A stretch of DNA of 64,000 nucleotides from an uncultured Oscillospiraceae bacterium (GCA_910586535.1 CAJUHS010000010.1:40283-104282), one strand, 5' to 3'; positions 16,583-26,512 are shown, numbered from the stretch's first letter. Translations and numbers: made by a program. The notes: a model not told the origin generated them from the letters alone.

Positions 16583-17451
16583 ACTATAATGCAGATAGTT
16601 GTAAACGCTGCTGTAATGCCCCACAATGGACGTTATACTATATCATAATACAACTACACTATTAAATTAAACCCCTTGTAACGAGCCGCATAGAAGCCAA
16701 TACAAGGGTTATTATTTAGAGGTATAAAGTTATTTAAATTTATAGGTTTAATTGATGTTTGTTAGTATAATATATGTCAAAATATTGATATAAAAGACAA
16801 AATTATGATATTTTAGTTTGCACCTATATAAGAACAATGAATGTAGCCGAACCATAGTTATATTTACAATATACCAATAGCAAATTGTATTGCTACTATA
16901 ATACAATAACACAACAACAATATGGTAATTAATGCTAATTAAATGTTAAATATATTTTAATAAATAGTAAATGTAGTTGAGATTTTAGTTAGCATAGTAT
17001 ATACTACTTGCAAATACATTATAAATGCAAGTAAAACACTTATGTTTATGGTATGATAGAGGGGGTATGTTTACATTTTTTAACAAGGTAAAAAGCACCA
17101 ATTTATACATAGTTGGTCACTCTCACTCACACTACAAAATTTCAACTCACCGATACCTGCACCAATTATAAATTATCACCAAACATTACACAAAAACACA
17201 TTAAAACATTCGGGAAGTCATTCGGGAAAACTTCGATAAACACAAGTAAAATCCTAAGATTTTTTAAATCTTATACAAACCTAAAATATCATTTTTATGC
17301 AATTTTTATATAAAAACAGTTCTTTTGTAACCATAAACAATAGTAAAAACCTTATGTTTCTCCGAATAGAACAAAAATTGTTCTAAAGAACCAGTAAAAC
17401 AAATAGAAAACCTGTTTGTTTTAAGGATTCAACATTATGGGAGATTCATTT

Positions 17452-17476
17452 AAACATAAGTAAAACACTTATGTTT
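17452..17476. repeat. Perfect 10-bp inverted repeat containing the AAGTAAAA motif
   Basis: AAACATAAGT (17452-17461), 5-nt spacer, ACTTATGTTT (17467-17476). This is the most symmetric copy of the iterated motif and suggests a dimeric protein binds it. Other copies keep one arm better than the other. Confidence 0.6.
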
Positions 17477-17592
17477 ATTTGATTAATTATAAGATAAAAC
17501 CTCCTCTCTCCGAATGCAACAAAAATATTTTACCAAAATATTCAAAATAAACAAATTGTTTTATAAGTAAAAAAAATAATTATAGAATCCTC

Positions 17593-17620
17593 TTGACAAA
17601 TTAAGAATATGTGTTATAAT
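17593..17620 (+). promoter_or_regulatory. Strong sigma-A-type promoter of the early operon
   Basis: TTGACA (17593-17598), 16-nt spacer, TATAAT (17615-17620), upstream of the plus-strand genes starting at 17974. Motif copies near 17738, 17785 and 17838 lie in the transcribed leader. Confidence 0.68.
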
Positions 17621-17760
17621 AATAATTAATAGTATTATTTTGCTTATACTGACGATTGTCCATACTATGCCCTGCCGGGCGGGCTGGCTCCCGTTGGTCG
17701 CCATTATTATCTTTATAGGATTGAGATTTAAAGGAAGATAAGTAAAATACTATGCTTCAA

Positions 17761-17830
17761 AGAAAGTTTCCCCCTGTATAGGGATATAAGTAAAAAATAT
17801 GTTATACGCATATACACGGGGAAACTTTCT
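17761..17830 (+). repeat. Leader inverted repeat, 13 bp
   Basis: AGAAAGTTTCCCC (17761-17773) and GGGGAAACTTTCT (17818-17830) are perfect complements. They enclose one AAGTAAAA motif copy, between the promoter at 17593 and the first gene. Candidate attenuator stem or operator. Confidence 0.5.
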
Positions 17831-17973
17831 ATAAAGACAAGTAAAATACTAATGAAAACGGAATTTTTACATATGGATTTATCTATTACGGATTCTCGTT
17901 TCCTGAGTAGTGAGAATTATATACACACGTCAGTATACATGGAGAAGTACAATTATTAGAAAAGGTTGGTATT

Positions 17974-19041
17974 ATGGGGTTTAAAGATGTAGTCGACGTT
18001 TCAAAATTACAGAAAGGTACAACGGCTAAAAATTATAAGGATATGTGCAATCTATTAGGTTGTGAACCCTGTAAGGGTAACGGAAATGATAGAGAATATC
18101 AAATAAAAAATTGGCAGCGTTACTTTAATTTTAAGAAGGAAGGATATAAATTTATCGTTACGGAAGTATATGATACTCCCCTACCACAATTAGACGCTCG
18201 GAGAACTAAAGAGGGCAAGTATAACAAATACATAGAACTGCTACTATTACGGTACGTGTCAGTTTGTGAGGATAATATGCTTGAGATTACCAAAAGAGGA
18301 CTGTATAAGGTGCTTGGTATGGTTAATGAAAATTATGACAAGGTGACATATGATAACTGTGTGGAAGCTATACAAGATGATATGGGACATAAAATCTCAA
18401 AGTTCAACATTAACCATTTTCATCAGAGAGTAGAGAACAAATTCTCTAAAATATTATACAATACATTGGACAGTATGGAGAAGCGAAAGCTTATACACTA
18501 TCGCAAGAAAATTATAATAACAGCTGACGATGGATATGATTTAGAGAATGGCGGTAGTATTACTGCTCTCCCTTATCAGGAAGGTATTATTGAAGATATG
18601 TTTCAAAAAGTATTGGATGAGTGGGGCTATAATAATATTGCACAAGTAAACCTGCGGTATAAAACCAAAGAATTTTATGATGAAGTTAACAAACGTCTTA
18701 ATGATGAGTATGAGTGGAAGGGATTTTATACGCATATATTAATATCTGTGTTGGACTGTGAGGACGCACAACATTTGTCGGCAGAGGATATTAGAGGGTT
18801 ATCTCCGAGTATGCAGCGAGAACAGTTTAACAAGCTGCTTATTGAGGATATTAACGGTCAAGTTGATTCTAAGTATGAGAAGTATCAGGGCGAGACTGTG
18901 GGGGATATTTGTAATGGTAAGGTTAAGGGGTTTCGGTATGACGAGAGTTACCTTGAAGCACAAAAGGAACTGGCTGATTACTTATTAAGTCTTAAATACG
19001 AGGACAAGTACAAAAGCTTTTGGTTAAGTGTTGACAAGTAA
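17974..19041 (+). CDS. Phage early protein, possible DNA-binding/replication factor, 355 aa
   Basis: No family is certain. Residues about 14-75 (TTAKNYKDMCNLLGCEP... LKNWQRYF.F...GYKFIVTEVYDTPL) match a small N-terminal module I know from many Firmicute phage and conjugative-element proteins, thought to bind DNA. The rest is mainly helical and charged. First gene after the motif-rich control region and its promoter; ATG with AAAGG upstream. Early regulator or replication initiator are both possible. Confidence 0.5.
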   Translation: MGFKDVVDVSKLQKGTTAKNYKDMCNLLGCEPCKGNGNDREYQIKNWQRYFNFKKEGYKFIVTEVYDTPLPQLDARRTKEGKYNKYIELLLLRYVSVCEDNMLEITKRGLYKVLGMVNENYDKVTYDNCVEAIQDDMGHKISKFNINHFHQRVENKFSKILYNTLDSMEKRKLIHYRKKIIITADDGYDLENGGSITALPYQEGIIEDMFQKVLDEWGYNNIAQVNLRYKTKEFYDEVNKRLNDEYEWKGFYTHILISVLDCEDAQHLSAEDIRGLSPSMQREQFNKLLIEDINGQVDSKYEKYQGETVGDICNGKVKGFRYDESYLEAQKELADYLLSLKYEDKYKSFWLSVDK

Positions 19042-19059
19042 AAATAAATGTGTTATAAT
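19031..19059 (+). promoter_or_regulatory. Sigma-A-type promoter for the BRO-type gene
   Basis: TTGACA (19031-19036), 17-nt spacer, TATAAT (19054-19059), overlapping the end of the previous gene. The spacer begins with AGTAAAA, i.e. an AAGTAAAA motif copy sits inside this promoter. Confidence 0.6.
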
Positions 19060-19111
19060 AAAAGAAAAATAATATTATTAATACAAAATTTAAGAAAAAA
19101 GGATTTATAGT

Positions 19112-19984
19112 ATGAACAATCTTAAACTTATTACCACAGAAAATTTTGAGGACGGCGTTGTCGAGAACGGTATACCCTGCGATTTCTGGAAAGATGTAAA
19201 CGAGGAGTATTTTATTACAAGAGAACAGATAGGTAGGGCGTTAGGGTATAGTAATCCTCAAAAGGCTATTCCAAAAATCCATTTAAAACATAAGGATAGA
19301 TTGGATAGATTTAGTTGTATTATTAAAAGTGAAATAAGTCGCTCCTCTCAAAATGAAGATAGTTTTGAAAGTCGCCACCCCCAAACTGGGGGTATCGACT
19401 CAAATGGCAGTATTCAAGAACGTACATTCTACTCTCACAAAGGAGTAATGGAAATCTGCCGTTGGTCGCGTCAGCCTGTTGCCGACAAGTTTATGGATTG
19501 GGTGTGGGGAGTTATTGACGATCTGATTGCAGAATCTATTCAGAATAGCAGCAATACTATATCAAAGGAGGTAGTTGATACTGTAAATGAAATCTCTGCG
19601 TCGGTTAAAGAAATAGAACGCGCGGTTGCACAGCGGTCAAGATGTTCTTTTCATTATTCGAGGTGGAGAGCTAAAACAGCGAAAAAAGCTAAAGTTCTTG
19701 CTTACATACATAATTTAAATACAATGCAAAATTTAGATACAAACGAAGGTATTAAAAAGATTTACGGTCAAATCTATTTTGATATGAAATTAATATATGG
19801 TAAGAATATTGCCGATTACAAAGAAGAATATTTAAATCAATTCCCTGATATTGACGGTGTTCCATCTGGGATTGAAATTGTTGAATATTTCGGGGAACTG
19901 AGAGAGTTGTTTGATAATATAATCAACGAGCGGTTGATTAGAAGTTTAGGATTGGAAAAGGGTGGTGCAGATGATGTAGAGTGA
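19112..19984 (+). CDS. BRO-N type phage antirepressor
   Basis: A 290-residue protein. The N-terminal BRO/antirepressor domain is visible: DFWKDVNEEYFITREQIGRALGYSNPQKAIPKIHLKHKDRL near residues 22-65, then FYSHKGVMEICRWSRQPVADKFMDWVWGVID near 105-137. The C-terminal half is helical with a basic segment. Such proteins inactivate repressors or regulate phage genes. It has its own promoter and an AGGA site. Confidence 0.75.
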   Translation: MNNLKLITTENFEDGVVENGIPCDFWKDVNEEYFITREQIGRALGYSNPQKAIPKIHLKHKDRLDRFSCIIKSEISRSSQNEDSFESRHPQTGGIDSNGSIQERTFYSHKGVMEICRWSRQPVADKFMDWVWGVIDDLIAESIQNSSNTISKEVVDTVNEISASVKEIERAVAQRSRCSFHYSRWRAKTAKKAKVLAYIHNLNTMQNLDTNEGIKKIYGQIYFDMKLIYGKNIADYKEEYLNQFPDIDGVPSGIEIVEYFGELRELFDNIINERLIRSLGLEKGGADDVE

Positions 19985-20047
19985 TAAAGATAGTGTGTTA
20001 AAAGTAAATATAAACTATTATTAAAAACTGGAGGTACTTAAAGTAAA

Positions 20048-21085
20048 ATGTTAATTGATGTCGAAAAAATTAAAGTGACAGACCGTATTCGTAAAGACTT
20101 CGGAAACATTCAGGAACTATCAGACGATATTAAGGCAAACGGATTGATAAATCCGCCTGTAGTTACTCCTGAAAATGATGGGACTTTTACATTACTTACG
20201 GGAGAAAGACGATTAAGAGCTATGCGTTCACTTGGGTATAAGCAAATTGAGGTGCGGACGTGGAGTTCTTTGAGTGATGAACAGAAGTTGAATATCGAGA
20301 TAAGTGAGAATGAAGTCCGCAAAGACTTCTCTAAGGCAGAGAGGATTGAATATGCGCGTCGGCTTGAAAAGGTTGAGAGTTTAAAAGCAGAAGAGCGTAT
20401 GAAATGTGGTAAATCAGACCCTGTGGAGAATTCTCCACAGGGTGGAAAGACAAGAGATATTGTTGCTGAAAAAGTTGGTATAGGAAGTAGTAATACATAT
20501 CGTAAGGAAAAATACATAGTTGATAATCAATCGCAACTTACTCCCGAGGACTTCGCCAACTGGGACGAGGGAAAGCTCTCTACTAATAAGGCGTATCAAA
20601 AAATCAAAAGTCAGCTAATGGAAAAAGATAATCAAATTGCGGGATATGAATTGAAACTCAAAAAAGTTGATGAGCTTAACGCACAAATAACAGAACTTAA
20701 AACTGAGTTAAATAATCGTCCGAAAATTGAGGTAGAGGTCAAACCTGATGATTATGATAAATTGGTTAAGCTTAAACAAGAAAACGAAAAAGATAATCGG
20801 AGGTTAAGAGATGAATATAATTCTAAGTGTGAAGAATTGAATGAATTAAAGGCTCAGATTAAATTTGAAAAAGAACGGAGTATACAAAAACAAGCACAAA
20901 ACAAAATTATAGATGACGCTATTTTCTTTTGTGGTAAAATTGATTTGTTTATTAAGGATGTTGGCGGATTAGCTTATTTGGGAGATAAACTTGAACAACT
21001 TCCCGACAATGAAAAGAAAGCTTATATAAAGGCTGTGTCTATAGTGAAAGCTTGGGCTGACAACATTCTTACAAATATTGAATAA
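20048..21085 (+). CDS. ParB/Srx-like DNA-binding protein
   Basis: A 345-residue protein. Residues about 1-90 form a ParB N-terminal domain: DRIRKDFGNIQELSDDIKANGLINPPVV, then TGERRLRAMRSLGY. A helix-turn-helix region follows (IEISENEVRKDFSKAERIEYARRLE). Residues about 195-285 are a long coiled coil (EKDNQIAGYELKLKKVDELNAQI...). ParB proteins bind centromere-like sites; the phage version could act in partition or regulation. No parA lies next to it. Confidence 0.8.
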   Translation: MLIDVEKIKVTDRIRKDFGNIQELSDDIKANGLINPPVVTPENDGTFTLLTGERRLRAMRSLGYKQIEVRTWSSLSDEQKLNIEISENEVRKDFSKAERIEYARRLEKVESLKAEERMKCGKSDPVENSPQGGKTRDIVAEKVGIGSSNTYRKEKYIVDNQSQLTPEDFANWDEGKLSTNKAYQKIKSQLMEKDNQIAGYELKLKKVDELNAQITELKTELNNRPKIEVEVKPDDYDKLVKLKQENEKDNRRLRDEYNSKCEELNELKAQIKFEKERSIQKQAQNKIIDDAIFFCGKIDLFIKDVGGLAYLGDKLEQLPDNEKKAYIKAVSIVKAWADNILTNIE

Positions 21086-21105
21086 GATAGGAGTAAACAT
21101 AAATT

Positions 21106-21615
21106 ATGAAAAATTTCTTGGATAAAAACAATAATAATATCAATGACAATTACGATATGCAAACACTTATAAATATCGTATGGCAAGGTGCAGCCACTAC
21201 CAATCAAGTATCGCAGCAGCTTGGTCTTGTAGTAAATTCGGTTAATGTTTTACAGTCTGATATGCGTGGAATTAAAGATGATATAAACCAATTGAAATTA
21301 AATGAAGAGGTTACAACAACCCAACAGGAAAATATTATAGAAACCGCACGGCGTAGAGTCTGTGAGATATTAGATTTTGATAACGATGAAATACATAAAT
21401 ATATGAAAACTTTTATTTCACGGTTGTATACAAACGCTCGTACATATACAGGATTAGGAAGTAAAATATCTCGTACAAAGAAAGGCGACTATCAAAGGGT
21501 TATTGATTTCATAGAGGCGTGGGAACCCAAAGAGGGTTGCGGAGGACTTAAAAATATAGCAGATGAAAGAGCGGAGAGTCGGAGAAGAGCAAAAGAACAA
21601 GAATATGATTGCTAA
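21106..21615 (+). CDS. ORF6C-domain-like phage protein
   Basis: A 169-residue protein. The C-terminal 90 residues (ARRRVCEILDF....YMKTFISRLYTNARTYTGLGSK...Y.RVIDFIEAWEP) look like the ORF6C domain often fused to BRO-N antirepressors. The N-terminus has a coiled-coil-like stretch. It may act with the BRO-type protein at 19112. GGAG upstream of the ATG. Confidence 0.55.
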   Translation: MKNFLDKNNNNINDNYDMQTLINIVWQGAATTNQVSQQLGLVVNSVNVLQSDMRGIKDDINQLKLNEEVTTTQQENIIETARRRVCEILDFDNDEIHKYMKTFISRLYTNARTYTGLGSKISRTKKGDYQRVIDFIEAWEPKEGCGGLKNIADERAESRRRAKEQEYDC

Positions 21616-21670
21616 ATAGTGCGGGTGGTTGGGTGGGATAAATATATTTGAATAGTAGGAGTGTGATAAA

Positions 21671-24142
21671 TTGTATTCACCGCCATTATACACAGTGAGA
21701 AAATTTTCCCTCAAATTCATTATTGACAATGAGTTTGATATTCGGTTATCCCCTGATGATGAGAAGCAATATTATATTAATCAACAAGATAATATGCTGT
21801 TTAGGCAGATACGTCTAATTACAGGAAACACGGATAAATTTAATAAGTATGTTGTATTTGTTGATTGTAAAGGAGGTAAAAGTTACGAATCGGAATTAAG
21901 GTCTATAGTTATCAATGGTTTTAATATAGGTAATAGCCATTTTGTGTTTGGAGAACGGTCGGCTTCAATGGTTAGGACTTCTATTTTGAGCTTCGTTGAC
22001 GAAAGTATTTATGAATATCTTGATGAGAAAGTAACAATGGGGGTTGAGTTTGATACTACGGTTCTTTCTAAATACTATGCGTACAGAGGACTTATGTTAA
22101 GCTCTTGTCATTGTGTTGAAAATTGGATACCCAAGATAGTTGTAGTTCCGGACTGCTATCGTATTATACCTAATCAACGTATAAAATATGTTTATGACAA
22201 GGAAACGGAATTTATAGATAAGTCGGGGAATAACCGAAAATGGGTACAGAAAGATATTGCCGAAACTACTAAAGATATAGAGATAAATGCTTTTGACGGT
22301 TGTGGCATTGCTCACCCTATTATAATGCAAACTATAAGAGAGTGTCTTAATGTGTCGGGGGGGTTGACATCTGTAATAATTCGTGCGCCGTATATAAAGG
22401 GTGTTATCCACGAAATGGATTACGTTGAGTTTTTTAAAGAACGTGGGGTTGCTAATATAACTGATATATGGGGTATAGACCATAATGTTGCTGAAAATGC
22501 CGAGCCTATGATAATTATGTGTGAAAGTATGTATAAAGGATATAAATACTTTAAGCGCTATGGAGACATACGTGATTGGGAACATTATTGGGAAATGTTT
22601 AAAAGATACAAGCATTGCATAGGTATTGCTAAGTGGAATTATTCGATTGACGAGGAACCGCTGTATACTCGTGGTAACTATCAGATATTGCAGGATTTGA
22701 ATTTGCCGTATGAGAAGTTTGCATTATTGGCACACGATTCTATAGAATGGGCGCAAAAAATAATTGACAACGATATTTTTTATACATATTGCTTCTTGGG
22801 TTTATTTTGCGATAGTCACAATACGACTGACATTTATATTAAGGCACTGTTAAAAAATCCCGATATGCTTAAAGAGTATGGAGTAAGAAATCACTTGATT
22901 TCTTTGGTTAAAAAGAAAATTAACGAAATGAAGTGCGGTAAACTTTTGTTAAACGCCTCGTTTAAATTCCTTGCTCCCGATCTAATAATGCTTATGGAAC
23001 ATATCGGAGGACTTGAACTTAACGGGTGTCTTAAAGAAGATGAATTTTTCAGTTTTAATTCCAACGGAGTTTTTGAGGGGGACAGACTTATTGAACGTAA
23101 TCCGCACATATGTAAGTCTGAACACGTTATCTTAAAAGCTGTACATAATAATTTGACAGATAAATATTGCGGACATCTTGCTAATGTGTGTATGATAAAC
23201 TGTAAAAGTATTACCCCACAAAGGCTTAATGGTGCCGATCATGACGGGGATTTGGCTTTAGTGGTAGATAATGAAATAATGATGGGTGGAGTTGATAAAA
23301 ATACTGCTATTGTTATTGATATTGAAGATAAAATAACAGCTCTTGCGGAAGCAGATACACAAGAAAATAAGGTTAATGTAGTTTTACGGGGTATGAATAG
23401 CCTTATAGGAGAAACGAGTAACTGCGCCACGGGTTATCATAATAAATGCCCAAAATCACAAGAGCAAAAAGAACTTTATGAAAAATATGTAGGATTGTTG
23501 TCTGTAATAAACGGCAAGGCTATAGATTCGGCTAAGACGGGGGTTGTTTTTAATATTCCTCGTAATATTGCTAAGTACGGCAAGCCACTCCCCTATTTTA
23601 TGAAGTATGCGGGAGACTATTACAGCAAGATGAAAAAATTCTCTAAAGCACATAGTAATATGAATAGACTGTGTTGGGAAATCGAAAAGTGGGAACGCGA
23701 ATTTCGTTGGAAGCGTACATATAAAGAATTTGATTATAATATTATGGTTGATTCTTCAATTCCGTACTCTAAAGAAAATTATAATCAAATAAAAAATGTT
23801 TATCTTAATTTCTGTAAAGAGATGAAGGAACTTAAACTAAACGAGTATGAATTAAAACAAGAACAAGGATTGGAGATAAATTGGGAATATTATTATAACT
23901 TATATAGAAACAAATGTTTAAAGATTTGTCCCGTAAGAGAAGCTGCAAATTACGCTGTTCTGTTATGTTATAGAGACTATCCTAATAAGAGTAAGAAATT
24001 TATGTGGAAGATTACGGGAAGTGGTGTTGTTGAAAATATTAAACAGATACCCATTAAGCTGCCTTGCAGAAATCCAAATGGAGAATTTGAATACTTAGGT
24101 CGAAAATACAGCATGTTATCTTCAGTCCATATCGGGAACTGA
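21671..24142 (+). CDS. YonO-like single-subunit RNA polymerase (double-psi beta-barrel family)
   Basis: An 823-residue protein starting at TTG with AGGAG. The catalytic loop GADHDGD (Asp523, Asp525, Asp527) fits the DxDGD motif that binds Mg2+ in double-psi beta-barrel RNA polymerases, including eukaryotic RNA-dependent polymerases and the YonO polymerase of Bacillus phage SPbeta. About 95 residues later, IDSAKTGVVFNIP (Lys622) matches the conserved KTG-type motif downstream of the active site in that family. YonO is a DNA-dependent enzyme (established); the same is inferred here. It is followed by small YonK/HU-like genes as in SPbeta, and likely transcribes late genes. Confidence 0.82.
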   Translation: MYSPPLYTVRKFSLKFIIDNEFDIRLSPDDEKQYYINQQDNMLFRQIRLITGNTDKFNKYVVFVDCKGGKSYESELRSIVINGFNIGNSHFVFGERSASMVRTSILSFVDESIYEYLDEKVTMGVEFDTTVLSKYYAYRGLMLSSCHCVENWIPKIVVVPDCYRIIPNQRIKYVYDKETEFIDKSGNNRKWVQKDIAETTKDIEINAFDGCGIAHPIIMQTIRECLNVSGGLTSVIIRAPYIKGVIHEMDYVEFFKERGVANITDIWGIDHNVAENAEPMIIMCESMYKGYKYFKRYGDIRDWEHYWEMFKRYKHCIGIAKWNYSIDEEPLYTRGNYQILQDLNLPYEKFALLAHDSIEWAQKIIDNDIFYTYCFLGLFCDSHNTTDIYIKALLKNPDMLKEYGVRNHLISLVKKKINEMKCGKLLLNASFKFLAPDLIMLMEHIGGLELNGCLKEDEFFSFNSNGVFEGDRLIERNPHICKSEHVILKAVHNNLTDKYCGHLANVCMINCKSITPQRLNGADHDGDLALVVDNEIMMGGVDKNTAIVIDIEDKITALAEADTQENKVNVVLRGMNSLIGETSNCATGYHNKCPKSQEQKELYEKYVGLLSVINGKAIDSAKTGVVFNIPRNIAKYGKPLPYFMKYAGDYYSKMKKFSKAHSNMNRLCWEIEKWEREFRWKRTYKEFDYNIMVDSSIPYSKENYNQIKNVYLNFCKEMKELKLNEYELKQEQGLEINWEYYYNLYRNKCLKICPVREAANYAVLLCYRDYPNKSKKFMWKITGSGVVENIKQIPIKLPCRNPNGEFEYLGRKYSMLSSVHIGN

Positions 24143-24166
24143 ACATAAAAATGGAGGAATGTTAAA

Positions 24167-24796
24167 TTGATTAATGAAATTTTAGAGGTTCAGGAATATC
24201 TTGACGGCAAAAATATCAACAAGAAATGTTTATACAGGACTTGCTTTATGCTTGCAAAGTGGTACAAACAACAAGGATTGAGTAATGTTGAAATTCGCGA
24301 AAAAATTTTTGAATGGGGACAGAAATACAATATATACATAAAATATAATGTAAACAGCATTATATATCAGGCTCTTGAAGATAAGCATAGATTGCGCGGA
24401 GATGAATCTGTAGTAAAAATCAGTCAGGGTGATATTGATGAAATTGTTCGTAGATTTGATAGCGTTCAGTGTCGAAAAGTCGCATTAGCAATACTTTGTT
24501 ACGCTAAATTATCTGCTGATAGAGATAACGAATTTAATGTTTCGGCATTGGCGTTATCAAATTGGCTCAATATTAATCGCGGTAATATGAGTGGCAGATA
24601 TATTAAAGAACTAATTGATTTTGAGTACATAAAAAAAGTCGAAACATCTAAAACTTACTCTTGGGATAGCAATGTAAAAAGTAATACTATGAATTTGAAA
24701 ATTTTAGTGCCAATTGAAAATAAGGGTGACTACGTCCTTGTTAAAAATAATATTGAAAATTTGTATAATGAAATTTTTGAAAAAGCAAAATTATAA
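24167..24796 (+). CDS. Hypothetical protein with possible winged-helix region, 209 aa
   Basis: TTG start with GGAGG upstream. No family recognised. Residues about 120-165 (LALSNWLNINRGNMSGRYIKELIDFEYIKKVE) read like a winged-helix DNA-binding segment. It directly follows the RNA polymerase gene, so it could be a polymerase co-factor, but this is only context. Confidence 0.55.
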   Translation: MINEILEVQEYLDGKNINKKCLYRTCFMLAKWYKQQGLSNVEIREKIFEWGQKYNIYIKYNVNSIIYQALEDKHRLRGDESVVKISQGDIDEIVRRFDSVQCRKVALAILCYAKLSADRDNEFNVSALALSNWLNINRGNMSGRYIKELIDFEYIKKVETSKTYSWDSNVKSNTMNLKILVPIENKGDYVLVKNNIENLYNEIFEKAKL

Positions 24797-24933
24797 TATA
24801 TGAATACTAATAATGTGTTTCATTTGAGATTTTCATTTGAAGTTTTCATTTTAGATTTTCACAAAGATAAATTACGGACTGTGTAAAAGCAGTCCGTTTT
24901 TATAATTTTAAATTAAAGGAGCGATCAAGTAAT

Positions 24934-25106
24934 TGATTCAAATTACTAAGGACGAAGCAGAATACTTACGCGCAAATTTAAAAAAAGCAAAAGTACAGAG
25001 AACTTGCCTGTTAAAAAACAACGGTAAATCAAGAGGGAAATATTATGTTGAGGAAACACATAAGGTATTAAAGGCTTTAGACGATTTTCGTAAAAAATAT
25101 AATTAA
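24934..25106 (+). CDS. Small hypothetical protein, 57 aa
   Basis: A 58-codon frame starting at TTG 24934 with AAAGGAG upstream. The basic product (MIQITKDEAEYLRANLKKAKVQ ... GKYYVEETHKVLKALDDF) is a small helical protein of a type common in Firmicute phages. An inverted repeat around 24880-24905 (GGACTG...CAGTCC) precedes it. The stop is joined to the next reading frame (TAATG). Confidence 0.55.
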
Positions 25107-25123
25107 TGAATGGAGAGATATAT

Positions 25124-25324
25124 TTGGCAAAGAAAACCATTTCTATTAAATTTAGCAAGGCAACTCTTACAAAAGAGGATGGCAAGTATACTATTACAGA
25201 GATAATTAAAGACGAGAGTAAGGATTATGATTTATCTGAAATCCTTGACGGTCTTGACGGTAGTTCCGACTTGTCTATAAGTATATCCTCGGAAGACACG
25301 GTTGAACCCATTAGCGAGGAGTGA
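25124..25324 (+). CDS. YonK-like small protein, 66 aa
   Basis: I choose TTG 25124, which has GGAGAG 6 nt upstream, over the ATG at 25106. A Lys-rich start (AKKTISIKFSK), then an acidic beta-rich part (YDLSEILDGLDGSSDLSISISSEDT). This resembles the small YonK protein of SPbeta, which also lies between the polymerase and metallophosphatase genes. Match is by eye; function unknown. Confidence 0.5.
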   Translation: MAKKTISIKFSKATLTKEDGKYTITEIIKDESKDYDLSEILDGLDGSSDLSISISSEDTVEPISEE

Positions 25325-25329
25325 ACTGA

Positions 25330-26499
25330 TTGTCGGAATACAAAAGATTAGCGGGCGAGAGCGACCAAGCTCTTATTGTAAGGATATGTAACCAAAAAGA
25401 TATTATTGGAAGTTGGGATGATGTTTGCAGGGTTTTAAATGAAATAACCGGTTACAACTACAGACCAAACACGTACAGAAATATGTTTCAGTCTTATAAT
25501 AAGATGTTCAACGGAACATTAGATAGGACTAATACTTCACTGCTTGATGAGATAAAAGAGCAGCGCAGAGAACTCGAAAAAGAGAAAATTAAGCTTAGAG
25601 ATGAACGTAACGAGTATAACCGCACTATCAGACAGGAGGCACGGAAAGAGTCTTATGTTGATTTAGTTAAGAGAATATTTTCTGAATATGCTCCTAAAGG
25701 CTTAGAGTACGTTCCCGCCAATACATATGAGTCCGATACCGATATGGTATTACTCGTGTCGGATTTACACTGTGGAACAGAGGTTGAACATTGGCTTAAC
25801 TTTTTTAACGAAGATGTTCTCGCGGAACGTTTTAAGAGATGTTTGAATAAAGTTATACAAATTCAAGACAGGCACCGTTCCGAAAATATAAATGTGATAC
25901 TGTCGGAAGTTGTGAGCGGTCTTATACACGAAAATCTGCGGTGTGAGAATAATCAGAATATTATTGAGCAGTTTCTCACTGTGTCTAAGATGATTTGTGA
26001 TTTTATTACAGAGTTGTCAAAACATTTTAATAAGGTTAATGTGTATGTTACGCCTGGTAATCATAGTAGAATAGTTGCTAAAAAAGAAGCAAGCTTAAAG
26101 GGTGAAAATCTTGATAACTTGCTTATTCCATATATTGGGGCGGTCTTACAAAATGTTGAGAATGTGTACTGTTGTAAAAATACAATTGATGAGAGTGTTG
26201 CAATGTTTACCGTTAAGCATAATACTGTTTTTGCAGTACACGGAGATAAGCATACTCCTCAAAATGTAGTGCAAAAACTAACAATGCAGTACGGAGTGTG
26301 TCCAAAATTAGTATATTTAGGGCACCGCCATACAAACTCTATGGAAACTGTCTATAAAACAAAAGTTATTTCGGCAGGGTGTTGGTCTGGAGTGGACAAC
26401 TACGCTATTGACAAGGGGTTCAATACATCGCCTGAAACTGTTTTGTCTGTCATAGATGAAAATGGTTTGGTTTGTAATTATGATATAAATTTAACGTAA
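25330..26499 (+). CDS. Phage metallophosphoesterase
   Basis: A 389-residue protein. A coiled-coil segment (about residues 75-110) precedes a calcineurin-type phosphoesterase core: VSDLHCG, then TPGNHSR, VHGDKH, and GHRHTN give the metal ligands. Starts at TTG with GAGGAG. Genes of this type sit beside the YonO-type polymerase in SPbeta-like phages. Nucleotide or nucleic-acid phosphodiester cleavage is expected; the substrate is unknown. Confidence 0.78.
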   Translation: MSEYKRLAGESDQALIVRICNQKDIIGSWDDVCRVLNEITGYNYRPNTYRNMFQSYNKMFNGTLDRTNTSLLDEIKEQRRELEKEKIKLRDERNEYNRTIRQEARKESYVDLVKRIFSEYAPKGLEYVPANTYESDTDMVLLVSDLHCGTEVEHWLNFFNEDVLAERFKRCLNKVIQIQDRHRSENINVILSEVVSGLIHENLRCENNQNIIEQFLTVSKMICDFITELSKHFNKVNVYVTPGNHSRIVAKKEASLKGENLDNLLIPYIGAVLQNVENVYCCKNTIDESVAMFTVKHNTVFAVHGDKHTPQNVVQKLTMQYGVCPKLVYLGHRHTNSMETVYKTKVISAGCWSGVDNYAIDKGFNTSPETVLSVIDENGLVCNYDINLT

Positions 26500-26512
26500 A
26501 GGATTGATATTA

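Larger units (their letters stand above)
16583..17973. other. 1.4-kb gene-free control region with iterated motifs (origin or operator candidate)
   Basis: Very AT-rich, no gene supported (a 66-codon frame at 17113 has no ribosome site and a low-complexity product). It holds at least six copies of a motif like ATAAGTAAAANNNTTATG (near 17030, 17240, 17341, 17455, 17738, 17785, 17838), several inverted repeats and one strong promoter. This is what a replication origin with iterons or a multi-operator lysis/lysogeny control region looks like; the sequence alone does not decide. Confidence 0.5.

Noticed and set aside
17113..17313. 66-codon frame in the control region
   Set aside because: No ribosome site, low-complexity Thr/Lys/Phe product, lies among repeats.
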